Origin: Deltaproteobacteria bacterium | GTDB lineage: Bacteria; Myxococcota_A; UBA796; SXON01 | Direction of reading: 5' to 3' | Assembly (NCBI GenBank): GCA_947490345.1 | Contig: CANLGL010000021.1 | Location: forward strand, 1 to 64,000 | DNA length: 64,000 nt | Part shown: positions 1 through 7,969 of the stretch, piece after piece | How positions within the stretch are numbered: the stretch's first letter is position 1 | Layout: each line of letters starts with the position of its first letter | Position numbers and translations under genes: made by a program | The notes under the pieces: generated by a model | Told to the model about the DNA's origin: nothing | Database searches by the model: none | What the model saw: the letters and a program-made list of their open reading frames with translations, nothing else

Positions 1-2
1 CT

Positions 3-602
3 CTGGCGCGAGTGGACGGCGCCTCCCGCATCGCCGAACTCGCGAACGGCGAACTCCTTGTCGGCACCTCCGCGGGAGCGCTTTGGTTGGTCACCAGCTT
101 CGGCGAGACGGTCCAACTCGGCACCCTCGGTGAGGGCCCGATTCTGGAGTTGACCGCCGACCCGGTGGGTCGATTCTGGGCGAGGACCCAGGGAGGCAGC
201 ATCTATGCCGGCGGCCTGTGGTCTTCGCCGGTGCGTGTGGCGGAGGGGGCCAGACTGTTGATTCGCGGATGCGAGGAGACCCACTGGCTTTCGGCAGGAG
301 AAGGCCCGCTGGCTGTCACGGCGAGCGCGCTGTCCAACACGTGCGACCGCTATGTCGACGGAAGCACGGACGGCCGGATCGGGCATCGCCCAGTCACTGC
401 TGCTTCCATTGTCCGACTCCAAAGCCATGGACAAGGCGTGTTGTGGGTCGACAGCAGCCAGCGAGCCGGCTGTCTGGACTGCGCGGTGAACGTCCCCGCG
501 ACCGGTGTCGTCGACGCGATCGTGCTGCACATCGCCCCTTTCGTTGCTGGCGAGGTCGCCTGGATCGACGTGGAGGGAGGCCTGTGGCTCGGTTCCGGCT
601 GA
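3..602 (+). CDS. C-terminal part of a hypothetical propeller-like protein
   Basis: The reading frame is open back to the left edge of the window, so this is the 3' part of a longer gene; the GTG at 12 need not be its start. The visible ~197 residues contain short repeats of the kind L-x-V-G-T and G-x-x-W-x-G that resemble blades of a beta-propeller, and two close cysteines (CLDC). There is no recognisable catalytic motif. The stop overlaps the likely start of the downstream membrane glycosyltransferase by about 19 bases, which suggests one transcript with coupled translation. The propeller reading is inference and the family is not identified. Confidence 0.55.
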   Translation: MARVDGASRIAELANGELLVGTSAGALWLVTSFGETVQLGTLGEGPILELTADPVGRFWARTQGGSIYAGGLWSSPVRVAEGARLLIRGCEETHWLSAGEGPLAVTASALSNTCDRYVDGSTDGRIGHRPVTAASIVRLQSHGQGVLWVDSSQRAGCLDCAVNVPATGVVDAIVLHIAPFVAGEVAWIDVEGGLWLGSG

Positions 603-1858
603 CGGTGCCGCTCGTCGTAGCAGCAACGGCGCTCGCCCTTGCATTGTCGGGTATAGGCGCCCACGGTTTTTGGTTCGACGAGGCCTACACCGCGCGGCTG
701 GCGGTGCTCGACTGGCCGCGATTGATCGCCGGCGCCGTCAGGGACATCCACCCCCCGGGTTGGCCGCTTCTCGCTGGTGTGTTCGCTCGGCTTCCGATGC
801 CGACCGAGTGGGCGCTTCGTCTGCCGTCTGCGATTTGCTTCGCTGCTTTGACCGGCGTGTTGGCCGCGCGGTGCGCGCCCGCCGGCGTCGCATTGCTCTT
901 TTACACCCCGCTGTTGGATCAGGCGTCTCAAGCGCGTCCTTATTCGGCGTTGTCGCTGGGGCTCGTCGTTCTGGTCCAGCTCGTCGAGAGGCGATGGTGG
1001 CTTCCTGCGGGCGTCGTCGCGGGTCTGACCGCCTCGCTACATGCACTTGGTGGGGCGCTCGCTGCCGCGGTGCTCATCGCAACGGTGCCGTGGCAGCGCA
1101 TCGGACGCGCGGGGTTGGTCCGGCTTGCGATTCCAACGGTTGCAATCTGTGGATGGTGGTTCCCGTCCTTTGCGGCCTCCGCCGGTGCGTACATTCGGTC
1201 ACCCTGGTACCCGACCAGTCAGCTGGCGGACTGGTGGATCGTGGCGGACGCTGGCGGCGCCGCATTCGCAGCGGCTCTCGTCGTACTTGCGCTGTTGTTT
1301 GGTCGGGAGCGGTCGATGCTCGCGCCTGCATTGGCCGTGGCGGTGGTACTTGTCGGTCTGGGAGCGGCGGGGGTCGGTGTCGAGATTAGGAAGACGGGTC
1401 TGGTGCTTCTCCCGCTGCTTCTTGCGACGCTCGACGGGACGCTTTTGTGCAGGGCGGTCGGCGTGGCTTCGGCGGTCGCGATGTTGGCTTTGTCGGTGCG
1501 CATTCCCGACCGCCCAGATCTGAGGGAGGCGCACGCAGTGACTTTAGCGCTGCAACGAGAGGTTCCAGTCATCTCGGTGTTTGCTTCGGAGGCGGCCTGG
1601 TATTTTCGGGCGCCTGCGCCGTTGCCGTCGGATCGCTTCCCGGCGGGGATCGCCGGACGGCTCGGGCAGGTGGTCGAAGCCCAGAACGCTGATTGCATCG
1701 TGAGCGTCGCCCTACCAGGGACCTTTCCCGAGGAGGCCGACCTCCCGCTCCCGCTGCGCACCGTGCTTCACGCCGAAGTCACCGGCCTGGACGTGCGGCT
1801 CGTCGGCACAGAAGGCTGTGTGGTAGCGCCGACCCCCTTGGGTTGGCACGAGCCCTGA
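584..1858 (+). CDS. GT-C fold membrane glycosyltransferase (PMT/ArnT-like)
   Basis: Probable integral inner-membrane glycosyltransferase of the dolichyl-phosphate-mannose mannosyltransferase type (GT39/PMT_2), which uses polyprenyl-phosphate sugars on the periplasmic side. About 424 residues with many hydrophobic segments. After the first membrane segment comes FWFDEAYTARL, matching the acidic DE motif in the first external loop of this superfamily, followed by DIHPPGWP. GTG 584 is chosen because it gives a short basic N-terminus before the first helix; GTG 605 is an alternative. The open frame further upstream has shadow-like composition. Acceptor and donor cannot be told from sequence. Confidence 0.7.
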   Translation: MARFRLTVPLVVAATALALALSGIGAHGFWFDEAYTARLAVLDWPRLIAGAVRDIHPPGWPLLAGVFARLPMPTEWALRLPSAICFAALTGVLAARCAPAGVALLFYTPLLDQASQARPYSALSLGLVVLVQLVERRWWLPAGVVAGLTASLHALGGALAAAVLIATVPWQRIGRAGLVRLAIPTVAICGWWFPSFAASAGAYIRSPWYPTSQLADWWIVADAGGAAFAAALVVLALLFGRERSMLAPALAVAVVLVGLGAAGVGVEIRKTGLVLLPLLLATLDGTLLCRAVGVASAVAMLALSVRIPDRPDLREAHAVTLALQREVPVISVFASEAAWYFRAPAPLPSDRFPAGIAGRLGQVVEAQNADCIVSVALPGTFPEEADLPLPLRTVLHAEVTGLDVRLVGTEGCVVAPTPLGWHEP

Positions 1859-1885
1859 TGGCGACTGGAGCCGGTAGGCGGTCCG

Positions 1886-2905
1886 TTACGGCGACCCCGC
1901 CCTGCGCACCTCGACGGTGCCGTCCGCCCTCCGCTCGACGGCGAGGTACCCGCGGTGGACCGCCCGGTGGTGCCCGTCGCACACGCAGACGAGCTGAGCG
2001 GGATCGTGCGTGCCGCCCAGCGCGCGCGGATGGATGTGGTGCACGTCGAGATGCAGCTTGTTCCGGCACTGCGGGACCTCGCAACGCCCCTTCGCTCGTC
2101 CGAGGACCCTGCGCCGGACGGCCGGAGGGATGGTGCGCGTGACGTGCCCCGCGGTGGGTCCCGGGCGAAGATCCACGATTTCCGCGTCGCACCCTAGCTC
2201 TGCGGCGATCGTCTCCGAGACGGCGGCCGCACCCACGTGGGTCGCCGCGCAGCCCGGACACAGCTCGACGGTGACGCGGTACCGGGAGTCGCTCGCGGCA
2301 GCCGCGCGCCCCTCGCGCATCGTCAGCCATTCGCGGAAGATCGTCGCGGTGAGGTCGCCATCGTCGAGCTCTTCGGGGTTCAGGGCGACGTCCATCCGCG
2401 CCTCCGCGAGGCAGGTGCGGACGAGGTCGTAGTCCACCGACTCCAGCTTCACCGAGAAGCGCTGAAGCTCATTCCCGACGATCGGGTCGTCCCCGGTCGG
2501 CGGGAGCTGCCCCTTGTGTCGCGACGACACCTGGAGTTCGAGCATCCGGGACGGCACCGACTTCGCGCGCTCGATCCAAGCGGCCTCGGTCTCCGGGACG
2601 AGCACGCGCACCAGCTCGCGCGCCTTGGTCCAATCCAGGTGGCCCGCGGCGAGGGTGGCCTGGAGCTTCGGCAGGCCCGGGAGCGCTTTGCCGATGCGGA
2701 GCAGGTCGCGCGCCTGCCGGGCGGTCAGATCGAGGACGATCGAGGCGTACTCCTCCATGGACGCGTAGCCGAGTGGGCGGAAGTGGGCGCCGGCGACGAG
2801 CTCCGCCAGGAGCACCGCCAGATCGTGCTCGGCGCGGCGTTGGCAACAACGCGCGGCGACGAGACGTTCGGAGAGAGCGAGGGCGTTCTGGAGGTCGGTG
2901 TTCAT
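1886..2905 (-). CDS. HNH endonuclease domain protein (DUF222-like N-terminus)
   Basis: A 339-residue protein with a helical N-terminal region of the DUF222 type found in many stand-alone HNH proteins, and a C-terminal HNH nuclease domain (about residues 265-330). The domain shows a CxxxxC pair, the DVHHIHPRALGG core with the catalytic His, and CDGHHRAVH. Such proteins occur in multiple copies in Actinobacteria and Myxococcota and are often linked to mobile DNA, but their role is not established. The ATG at 2905 has a TACATT box only six bases upstream and no Shine-Dalgarno sequence, so the mRNA may be leaderless. The gene converges on the glycosyltransferase with a 27-base gap. Confidence 0.8.
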   Translation of the reverse strand: MNTDLQNALALSERLVAARCCQRRAEHDLAVLLAELVAGAHFRPLGYASMEEYASIVLDLTARQARDLLRIGKALPGLPKLQATLAAGHLDWTKARELVRVLVPETEAAWIERAKSVPSRMLELQVSSRHKGQLPPTGDDPIVGNELQRFSVKLESVDYDLVRTCLAEARMDVALNPEELDDGDLTATIFREWLTMREGRAAAASDSRYRVTVELCPGCAATHVGAAAVSETIAAELGCDAEIVDLRPGPTAGHVTRTIPPAVRRRVLGRAKGRCEVPQCRNKLHLDVHHIHPRALGGTHDPAQLVCVCDGHHRAVHRGYLAVERRADGTVEVRRAGSP

Positions 2906-2911
2906 CCGACC

Positions 2912-2917
2912 AATGTA
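2912..2917 (-). promoter_or_regulatory. Putative -10 box (TACATT) of the HNH gene
   Basis: TACATT lies six bases before the ATG at 2905 on the minus strand. A start site about seven bases downstream would put the first transcribed base at or next to the start codon, giving a leaderless mRNA. No convincing -35 element is seen at 17 bases. Confidence 0.4.
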
Positions 2918-3334
2918 ATTCGCGAGTTTTCGCGCTCGTAGGCGGCGATTGGAGCGCCCTGGAGGCGCAGCGGAGGGGCGCGAGGTGGAGGGACGCCGTT
3001 GCGCGCGCCAGACGGGCTGCCTGGGCCGTTGGTGTGCGTGTTCGAGAAGGGTCGGGGACCGACCTGCGAGCGACGTTCGGAAAGTGTCAAGGCGACATCA
3101 TGATTATTCCTTAGTTTTCGGGTGCGTCGGGCCGGTGCCGCGGGCCGCAGCGGTACCGCTCACCGCCCCGGCAGACGCCTGCCCCTGTCCGGGTGCCCGC
3201 CGCGATGGGTCGGCCAGACCGGTCTGGCAGCGCCGTCGCCCGGCGGCCCCTCGCGCTGCGATGGGCCGGCCATACCGCGCCCGCGGCGCCCCCCCCGGCG
3301 GCGCTATTCCGCGATGCGGATCGCGTGGTCCTCC
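2918..3334. other. Non-coding stretch with a 16-bp perfect palindrome
   Basis: About 420 bases with no ORF that looks like a gene. It is very GC-rich with runs of C. The one distinct element is the perfect palindrome GCCAGACCGGTCTGGC at 3213-3228, which could be an operator or simply a GC-rich accident. It lies between the start of the HNH gene and the end of the SRPBCC gene, so nothing in the window is obviously regulated by it. Confidence 0.45.
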
Positions 3335-3745
3335 CTACCCCACCCCCAAAACCTCCCGCATATGCACAAAATAGTGGTCCTCCCAACCCTGCCGATAGCG
3401 TTCCCCGGTACCCGCGGGAAGGTCCGTGTGTCGCAGTCGCATCCGGGTGCCCCCGGCCTCGGCCTCGAAGCGAAGCTCCAGAACACTATCCTGGTCAGCC
3501 GCGGCGAAATCCTCGGTCCTCCAGCTCTGGACGATCCGCCCTGGCGCGTCGAGGGTGAGGTTCGCTCCTTCGATGTATCCGTCGTAACAACTGTAAAGTT
3601 CACCGACCTTTTCGTTGACGATGGCTTCGGCGCCGCCGGTGAACTTCCCGTGGCCCAGCGGGTGCAGCCACATCGCGAAGAGGACGTCGGGGGTGCAGGC
3701 GAAGAACGCGTCTAGTTCGATGCTTTCGCGGGGAGGACGTGCCAT
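3335..3745 (-). CDS. SRPBCC (AHSA1-type) ligand-binding fold protein
   Basis: A 136-residue protein of the START/SRPBCC superfamily, Aha1 C-terminal-like (AHSA1) group. Visible hallmarks are an early F-x-x-x-P-D-V-L-F-A-M-W-hydrophobic segment, G-x-x-Y then a beta segment ending RIVQSWR, and the closing helix with GWEDHYFVHMREVL. Members bind hydrophobic ligands or act as toxin/antitoxin-like or ArsR-linked proteins; the ligand here is unknown. It is single-gene and divergent from the FadL-type gene. A TTAGGAC-like box sits just upstream of its ATG, similar to that before mqnC. Confidence 0.8.
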   Translation of the reverse strand: MARPPRESIELDAFFACTPDVLFAMWLHPLGHGKFTGGAEAIVNEKVGELYSCYDGYIEGANLTLDAPGRIVQSWRTEDFAAADQDSVLELRFEAEAGGTRMRLRHTDLPAGTGERYRQGWEDHYFVHMREVLGVG

Positions 3746-3873
3746 GGGTGGGTCCTAACCTGCGGGTGCGAAGCAGTCCTGAGCGCGGCCCGGCCGCCGC
3801 GAAGCCGTCCTCGCGGAGCCCCCTCCAAGAGCACGCCGGCGACACGGAGTCGCCTCCTGGTTACCAAGTCCAG

Positions 3874-5322
3874 ATGCTCCTCCTCTGCGCTCTGGCTGCC
3901 GCCGCGTCCTTGGACAATCTCGAGATCGGCGGCCCCTGGGGCTCTCCCACCTCGACCGACGGTACAGCGGGCTGGTGGAACCCGGCTGGGTTCGCGGTCG
4001 GGAAGGGCACGCGCATCATGCTCGAAGGCGCCTACGAAGACGCGAAGATCACCTTTGATCGCGACGAGCCGCACGGGGGCGCCGACACCTACCGGCTCAG
4101 CGGCTTCCCGCCCTACTTCGGGCTTGCCAGCACCCTCGGGAAGGTCGGCCCGGGACAACTCGGCGTGGGCGCGGTGTTTGCGCTGCCGTTCATTCGCGGT
4201 GGCATCGAGGACTCTCCGCCGGGCACCGGGCACTACCACATGAAGGATGGGGACACCAAGGGCATGTGGATGGGTGTCGGGGTCGCCTACGACGTGCAGA
4301 ACGTCGTGAGCATCGGCGTGACCGGCGCGCTGGTGCACAGCATCTGGGCGGCGGAAGTGGATCAGGACACGCTGCCCGACCTTCGTGCGGCGATGTTGGC
4401 CACGGGCGCCACCGATGAGATGCTCGGCTTCACCGAAGCGGACCTCGAGGACCCCGACTACATGGCCCAGCTGGACTTTGGTGGCAGCGAAGGCGGTCTC
4501 AGCGGCAACGGCGAACTCAGCGACGACACCTTCAGCTTCGCCGCCGGGGTGCTGGTCCACCCCAGTGACAACTTCGCGGTCGGTGTCACCTACGTCCACA
4601 GCGCCGTGGTTGAAAACACGGGCGATGTCGACATCACCTTCGGTTGTGTGTCCGCGGAGAAGAACTCGCTGGCCAGGATCGTGGCCGAAACCCGCGGCGT
4701 CTGCGACACGACCGTGCATGCCGACGGCTACCTCGGCTACACCCTTCCGCGCCGCGTCCACGGCGGGGTGATGGTACGGCCCATCGATCCGCTGCGCCTC
4801 GAGATCATGGGCGGCTGGGTGCAGTGGAGCGAGTACAGCGACTTCCACATCAAGGTCAGCAACGCCGACGTCGAGGGCACCACCGAGGCGTTCACCGAAG
4901 AAGCCAAGGCGCTCATCGAGCAGGAACGGGACTGGGCCCGTGCGAACGAGGACACCTTCTGGGCCGCGTTGGACGCCAAGGTGAAGTTGCCTCGCCGTTT
5001 CACCGTGGGCGCGCGCTACTGGTTTGACCACGCGGCGGTGCCGGACGAGGCGCTCTCCGCCAACAATTGGGATGCCGACGCGCACATCATCTCTGGCCTC
5101 GTCGCCTACAAGCCGACGAAGTTTCTGGAGGTCGGTGTCAGCTACACCCACCACTTCGTCGCCGAGCGCACGATCGACAACTCAGCGTTCAGCAACCCAC
5201 TCGACATCACCTCGGCTGAGGACCGCTGGCGCTACCCCCACGGGAATGGCACCTACAACGGCAGCATCGATCGAGTCGGCCTCCAGTTGCGCGGCCACTT
5301 CGGGAAAGAAAAGGCGGAATAG
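3874..5322 (+). CDS. FadL/TodX-type outer-membrane hydrophobic-substrate porin
   Basis: A 482-residue outer-membrane protein of the OMPP1/FadL family, which carries long-chain fatty acids or other hydrophobic molecules through a lateral opening of a 14-strand barrel. ATG 3874 gives a short signal peptide rich in Leu and Ala. The mature N-terminus carries GTAGWWNPAGFAVGKGTRI, the family's NPAG motif. Alternating aromatic/hydrophobic strands continue to the end (VGLQLRGHFG). The open frame extends upstream to 3739 without signal-peptide character, so the internal ATG is preferred. The next gene starts 15 bases after the stop, so the two may be cotranscribed. Confidence 0.8.
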   Translation: MLLLCALAAAASLDNLEIGGPWGSPTSTDGTAGWWNPAGFAVGKGTRIMLEGAYEDAKITFDRDEPHGGADTYRLSGFPPYFGLASTLGKVGPGQLGVGAVFALPFIRGGIEDSPPGTGHYHMKDGDTKGMWMGVGVAYDVQNVVSIGVTGALVHSIWAAEVDQDTLPDLRAAMLATGATDEMLGFTEADLEDPDYMAQLDFGGSEGGLSGNGELSDDTFSFAAGVLVHPSDNFAVGVTYVHSAVVENTGDVDITFGCVSAEKNSLARIVAETRGVCDTTVHADGYLGYTLPRRVHGGVMVRPIDPLRLEIMGGWVQWSEYSDFHIKVSNADVEGTTEAFTEEAKALIEQERDWARANEDTFWAALDAKVKLPRRFTVGARYWFDHAAVPDEALSANNWDADAHIISGLVAYKPTKFLEVGVSYTHHFVAERTIDNSAFSNPLDITSAEDRWRYPHGNGTYNGSIDRVGLQLRGHFGKEKAE

Positions 5323-5337
5323 GATTCCGACGCGGAC

Positions 5338-5874
5338 GTGCCCTCGCCGATTGCGCATCTTGCGGTGGCCCTGAGCGCCTCGGTCGCGTCGGCGCCGGGT
5401 TCCCGATTTCGCTCCGGGCGCGTCCTCGTGGCGTCGGCGGTGGCGAGCCTGATTCCGGACGCCGACCTGGTCTTGGTCGCGTTGCTTCCTGGTGGGATCG
5501 CATGGCACCACGGGCCGTCGCACTCGCTGGTCGGCGCCGCGCTTCTGGGCGCTGCCGTCGGCCTTTCAGCGGGGTTGCGAGGCCGGGTGCTGGCGTGGGT
5601 CGTGGTCGCCGCGGTGACGCACCCCGTCCTCGACTGGGAACTGGGTGAGCCCGGCGGCGACCCCCGCTTCGGTGTGCCCCTGCTGTGGCCGCTGGTCACC
5701 ACCAAGATGATTGCCGCGTGGCCGATCTTCCGGCCCTTTCACATTCATGAGCCCGGATTCGTGGCGAATATGTTCCGTGCTGACGCGGTGGTGCCCTACC
5801 TGCGTGAGTTGGGCTTCGGGGCAGTGGTGATGGGCGCGGCGTGGCTTGGCGCGGGCCATCGGTCGCGACGGTGA
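5338..5874 (+). CDS. YdjM-type metal-dependent membrane hydrolase
   Basis: A 178-residue polytopic membrane protein of the YdjM/DUF457 family (LexA-regulated inner-membrane hydrolase-like). It has the N-terminal PSPIAHLAVAL, the PDAD motif after the second hydrophobic segment, HHGPSHS, and THPVLDW, the conserved His/Asp set thought to bind metal. GTG start 15 bases after the FadL-type gene. Its last 16 codons lie in a segment (5826-5880) that is present again, with a one-base insertion, immediately before the M16 gene at 7970. In the ancestral order this gene probably sat directly upstream of that peptidase. Confidence 0.75.
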   Translation: MPSPIAHLAVALSASVASAPGSRFRSGRVLVASAVASLIPDADLVLVALLPGGIAWHHGPSHSLVGAALLGAAVGLSAGLRGRVLAWVVVAAVTHPVLDWELGEPGGDPRFGVPLLWPLVTTKMIAAWPIFRPFHIHEPGFVANMFRADAVVPYLRELGFGAVVMGAAWLGAGHRSRR

Positions 5875-5880
5875 GATAGG
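5826..5880 (+). repeat. Repeat A: 3' end of the YdjM-type gene, copy 1
   Basis: These 55 bases match 7907-7962 except for one inserted base there. They contain the end of the hydrolase ORF and a GATAGG box that, in the second copy, lies just before the ATG of the M16 gene. Here the segment is fused directly to an internal piece of that M16 gene. Confidence 0.85.
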
Positions 5881-6169
5881 CCTTCAGGATGGGTCGAACC
5901 TCGGCTACACGGACGAGGCGTTCGAGGGCGTTCGGACTCCCTGGAAGCTGCGGCTCCTCAGGGACTCGGTGAATCGATTGGTGCCCACGGCGATCGGGAC
6001 GGTCGTCCCATTCGTCGCCAGTCATTCTGACGGGAGCGGCTACTTGGCGGCGGCTTTGACGGCGAACGAGGGGGTGCGGCAGAAGGATCTCGTCGCGTAC
6101 GTGCAGACCTGGTTTCGACCGGAGCGTGCAGCGTGGGCGGCGGTGGTGCCGGGTGATCCCGGCGTGCCG
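5881..6169 (+). pseudogene. Internal fragment of an M16 peptidase gene
   Basis: These 289 bases match 8998-9297 of the M16 gene downstream with only about a dozen substitutions (roughly 96 percent). The fragment reads in frame as the M16 middle region (LQDGSNLGY to VVPGDPGVP). It lacks an 11-base tandem duplication that breaks the downstream gene, so it preserves the unbroken reading frame. Its left end is joined to repeat A, deleting about 1,035 bases relative to the downstream arrangement, and its right end runs straight into an rtcA fragment. It has no start region and is presumably non-functional. Confidence 0.85.
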
Positions 6170-6170
6170 G

Positions 6171-6617
6171 CGCGCGGTGGTGTCGGCGCTGAGCGTCGGT
6201 ATCGCCCATCGGGAGCTGAAGGTGCTCCGGGATGGCTTCGCGCTCGATGAGCACGCGCTCGTCGCGGAGGAGGTCCCTTCCCCGCGCGGCCCCGGAAACG
6301 CAGCTTTCCTGGAGGTGGAGTGTGCGCACGTCACCGAGGTGTTCACCGCGGTGGGCGAAAAGGCCACGCCCGCCGAGACCGTCGCCCGGGCCGTGGTCGA
6401 CGAGGCCCAGGCCTCGCTCCACCACGGTCAGCCGGTCGGCGAGCACCTCGCGGATCAGCTCCTGGCGCCGATGTCCCTGGCCCCCGGGAGCGTTTTCCGC
6501 ACGGGCCGCCTGTCCTCGCACACCCGCACCAACCTCGAGGGCGTCGCGCGCTTCATCCCGCTGTCCCAGCGCGTCGCGGAGCTGCCCGGTGGTGGCGTGG
6601 AGATCGCGCTCGGCTGA
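6171..6617 (+). pseudogene. rtcA: 3' fragment of RNA 3'-terminal phosphate cyclase gene
   Basis: The translation (about 148 residues) matches the C-terminal part of RtcA, which cyclises RNA 3' phosphates using ATP. It has RGPGNAAFLEVE, HVTEVFTAVGEK, the VGEHLADQLLAPMSLA block and the SSHTRTNLEGVARFIPL segment, equivalent to roughly residues 195-338 of the ~338-residue E. coli protein. The N-terminal half, including the start and part of the catalytic fold, is absent; the ORF begins inside the M16 fragment. RtcA nucleotidylates a conserved His near the C-terminus, but without the first half the product should not be active. No rtcB or archease partner is nearby. Confidence 0.85.
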
Positions 6618-6712
6618 GCGGGGGCGCCCCGGCCCTTGGCCGGCCGGGCGCTCGCTCCGGCCCCCTGGGCCTCCCCCTCGCTCCCTGGCGCGGGGATGGT
6701 TACCCCGGGGGG

Positions 6713-7054
6713 ATGCGCGCCTTGATCGTCACTCTGGCGCTGCTTGTCTGCGGGTCCTGTTCGACCGGCAGTGGCGACGAGTGCCACGATCCGCCGCCGT
6801 GTGGGGAACCCTCGCCGTGCGCGTTTGGCGACCCGGTCGTCGGAGACATCGTCTGCCCGCCAGCGTCCGAGGTTTCCTGCCGCTGGAACCAGGGCATCGA
6901 CGCCTCGGACGACCATGTCTGCGCCGATGCCGACAGCGTGGCCCGGATGCGCGCGGCGTGCGAAGCGCAGGCGGACGAAGGCTGCGCCGCGGTGGAACGG
7001 GACGAGCCGAGGTATCTCCGCTTCGAGTGCGGAAACGTCGTCTGCGGGGGCTGA
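6713..7054 (+). CDS. Small cysteine-rich lipoprotein, hypothetical
   Basis: A 113-residue protein starting with a clear hydrophobic signal region (RALIVTLALLVCGSC) that resembles a lipoprotein signal, followed by a Cys-rich, Asp/Glu-rich body with about ten cysteines that would form disulfides after export. ATG 6713 follows a purine-rich GGGGGG stretch. No family recognised. The 95 bases before it, after the rtcA fragment, are GC-rich palindromic DNA without a gene. It stands alone between the rtcA remnant and the toxin-antitoxin pair. Confidence 0.6.
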   Translation: MRALIVTLALLVCGSCSTGSGDECHDPPPCGEPSPCAFGDPVVGDIVCPPASEVSCRWNQGIDASDDHVCADADSVARMRAACEAQADEGCAAVERDEPRYLRFECGNVVCGG

Positions 7055-7186
7055 ATCAGCGGCGGGCCGGCCAGAAGACCGTGGAGGCCCCGCGGCTGGT
7101 CAAGCCCCTGAAGGTCCAACCGCCAAGTTCGATAATCATCAAGTTGAGCCGACCACACCGAATAGGACCGTAGTGATCGCAAGACC

Positions 7187-7528
7187 CTACGGGTCTTCCT
7201 CGTTTTCCCGGGTTCGAAGCGGCGGCTTGCTCCGCCCACCCCAGTAGCCCGGACGCCTGCTTGAATGGGCAATAGCCATGACCACGATGCGCTGCGGCTC
7301 AACGTCGAAGAATAGCGCGTACGGGAATCGACTCGCGAGAGCGCGACGGACCGGGTCCGCGCGCTTCCATTGCGGGAAGGCCAGCGGGCGCTCCACCACG
7401 GAGGCGACGACGCGCTCGATCTCCGCGGCGAACTCGAAGCCGAGGCCCGGGCGCTGAGCTCCGTACCAGGCAGCAGCCTCTTCAAGCTCGTCCAACGCGT
7501 CTGCGTGGACGTCGACCGGCAGGCTCAC
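7187..7528 (-). CDS. RelE/ParE family toxin
   Basis: Type II toxin of the RelE/ParE superfamily, about 113 residues. Visible family features are the N-terminal DALDELEEAAAWYGAQRPGLGFEF helical hairpin, FPQWKRADPVRRALASRFPYALFF and the following strand RIVVMAIAHSSRRPGYW. GTG 7528 is chosen because it overlaps the antitoxin stop as GTGA, the usual coupling in such modules; the longer open frame to 7639 is a shadow of the antitoxin. Such toxins cleave mRNA at the ribosome or poison gyrase; which applies here cannot be told. The C-terminus has an Arg/Lys-rich tail. Confidence 0.85.
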   Translation of the reverse strand: MSLPVDVHADALDELEEAAAWYGAQRPGLGFEFAAEIERVVASVVERPLAFPQWKRADPVRRALASRFPYALFFDVEPQRIVVMAIAHSSRRPGYWGGRSKPPLRTRENEEDP

Positions 7529-7752
7529 GACGCGGAGAGACGGCGGAGGACGCGGGCGCGCGCCTCGGACCAGGGGACCGCGTCGACCGTGCCGCGCTGC
7601 CGACGGGCCTGGATCTCTGTGAGCCACGCCTCGTCCCACTCGGCATCAGCGGGGCCATCGACGCTGTCGATCAGCTCCGACGCCAAGCGGAGCCTGTCCG
7701 CCGGGTCGAGCGCCATGGCTTCGGTAGTGACGACGTGCAGGGGCTGGGACAT
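7525..7752 (-). CDS. Antitoxin, addiction-module component family (TIGR02574-like)
   Basis: A 75-residue antitoxin. It has the family pattern: short N-terminal strand, AMALDPADRLRLASELIDSVDG, and an acidic/Trp-containing helix (DAEWDEAWLTEIQARRQR), closing with VPWSEARARVLRRL. It should neutralise the adjacent RelE/ParE toxin and repress the pair's promoter. A TACACT box lies six bases upstream of the ATG with no Shine-Dalgarno sequence, so translation may be leaderless. The stop overlaps the toxin start. Confidence 0.85.
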   Translation of the reverse strand: MSQPLHVVTTEAMALDPADRLRLASELIDSVDGPADAEWDEAWLTEIQARRQRGTVDAVPWSEARARVLRRLSAS

Positions 7753-7758
7753 AGGGGA

Positions 7759-7764
7759 AGTGTA
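7759..7764 (-). promoter_or_regulatory. Putative -10 box (TACACT) of the RelE/ParE module
   Basis: TACACT sits six bases before the antitoxin ATG (7752) on the minus strand, the same spacing as at the HNH gene. No good -35 is seen. It would give a leaderless or nearly leaderless message. Confidence 0.4.
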
Positions 7765-7793
7765 GCGCCGCTCAACGCCAACGGCGAGCCCGG

Positions 7794-7815
7794 CGGTGGT
7801 GGTGGTGGTGGTGGC
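7794..7815. repeat. GGT microsatellite
   Basis: About seven GGT units in a row in the ~150-base non-coding stretch between the antitoxin and repeat A. Nothing else is recognisable there. Confidence 0.7.
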
Positions 7816-7906
7816 TCCAAGGGGGTAGCGGTGCGGCGGTGGGGGCACCCCCGGCGAGTACCACCGACTCCTCCCGGTGGTGAGCATCTGACGGCGGCAT
7901 GCGGGG

Positions 7907-7962
7907 GGTGATGGGCGCGGCGTGGCTTGGACGCGGGCCATCGGTCGCGACGGTGAGATAGG
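7907..7962 (+). repeat. Repeat A: 3' end of the YdjM-type gene, copy 2
   Basis: Copy of 5826-5880 with one extra base that shifts the old hydrolase frame. It ends in GATAGG, seven bases before the ATG of the M16 gene, and may supply that gene's -10 region. It is the scar showing that the M16 gene once followed the hydrolase directly. Confidence 0.85.
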
Positions 7963-7969
7963 CGGCCGT

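Noticed and set aside
6619-6712. GC-rich palindromic DNA after the rtcA fragment as a third copy of the dispersed repeat
   Set aside because: It lacks the TTATTTA hairpin and the GCGGTAGGGG block, so the likeness is only GC content.
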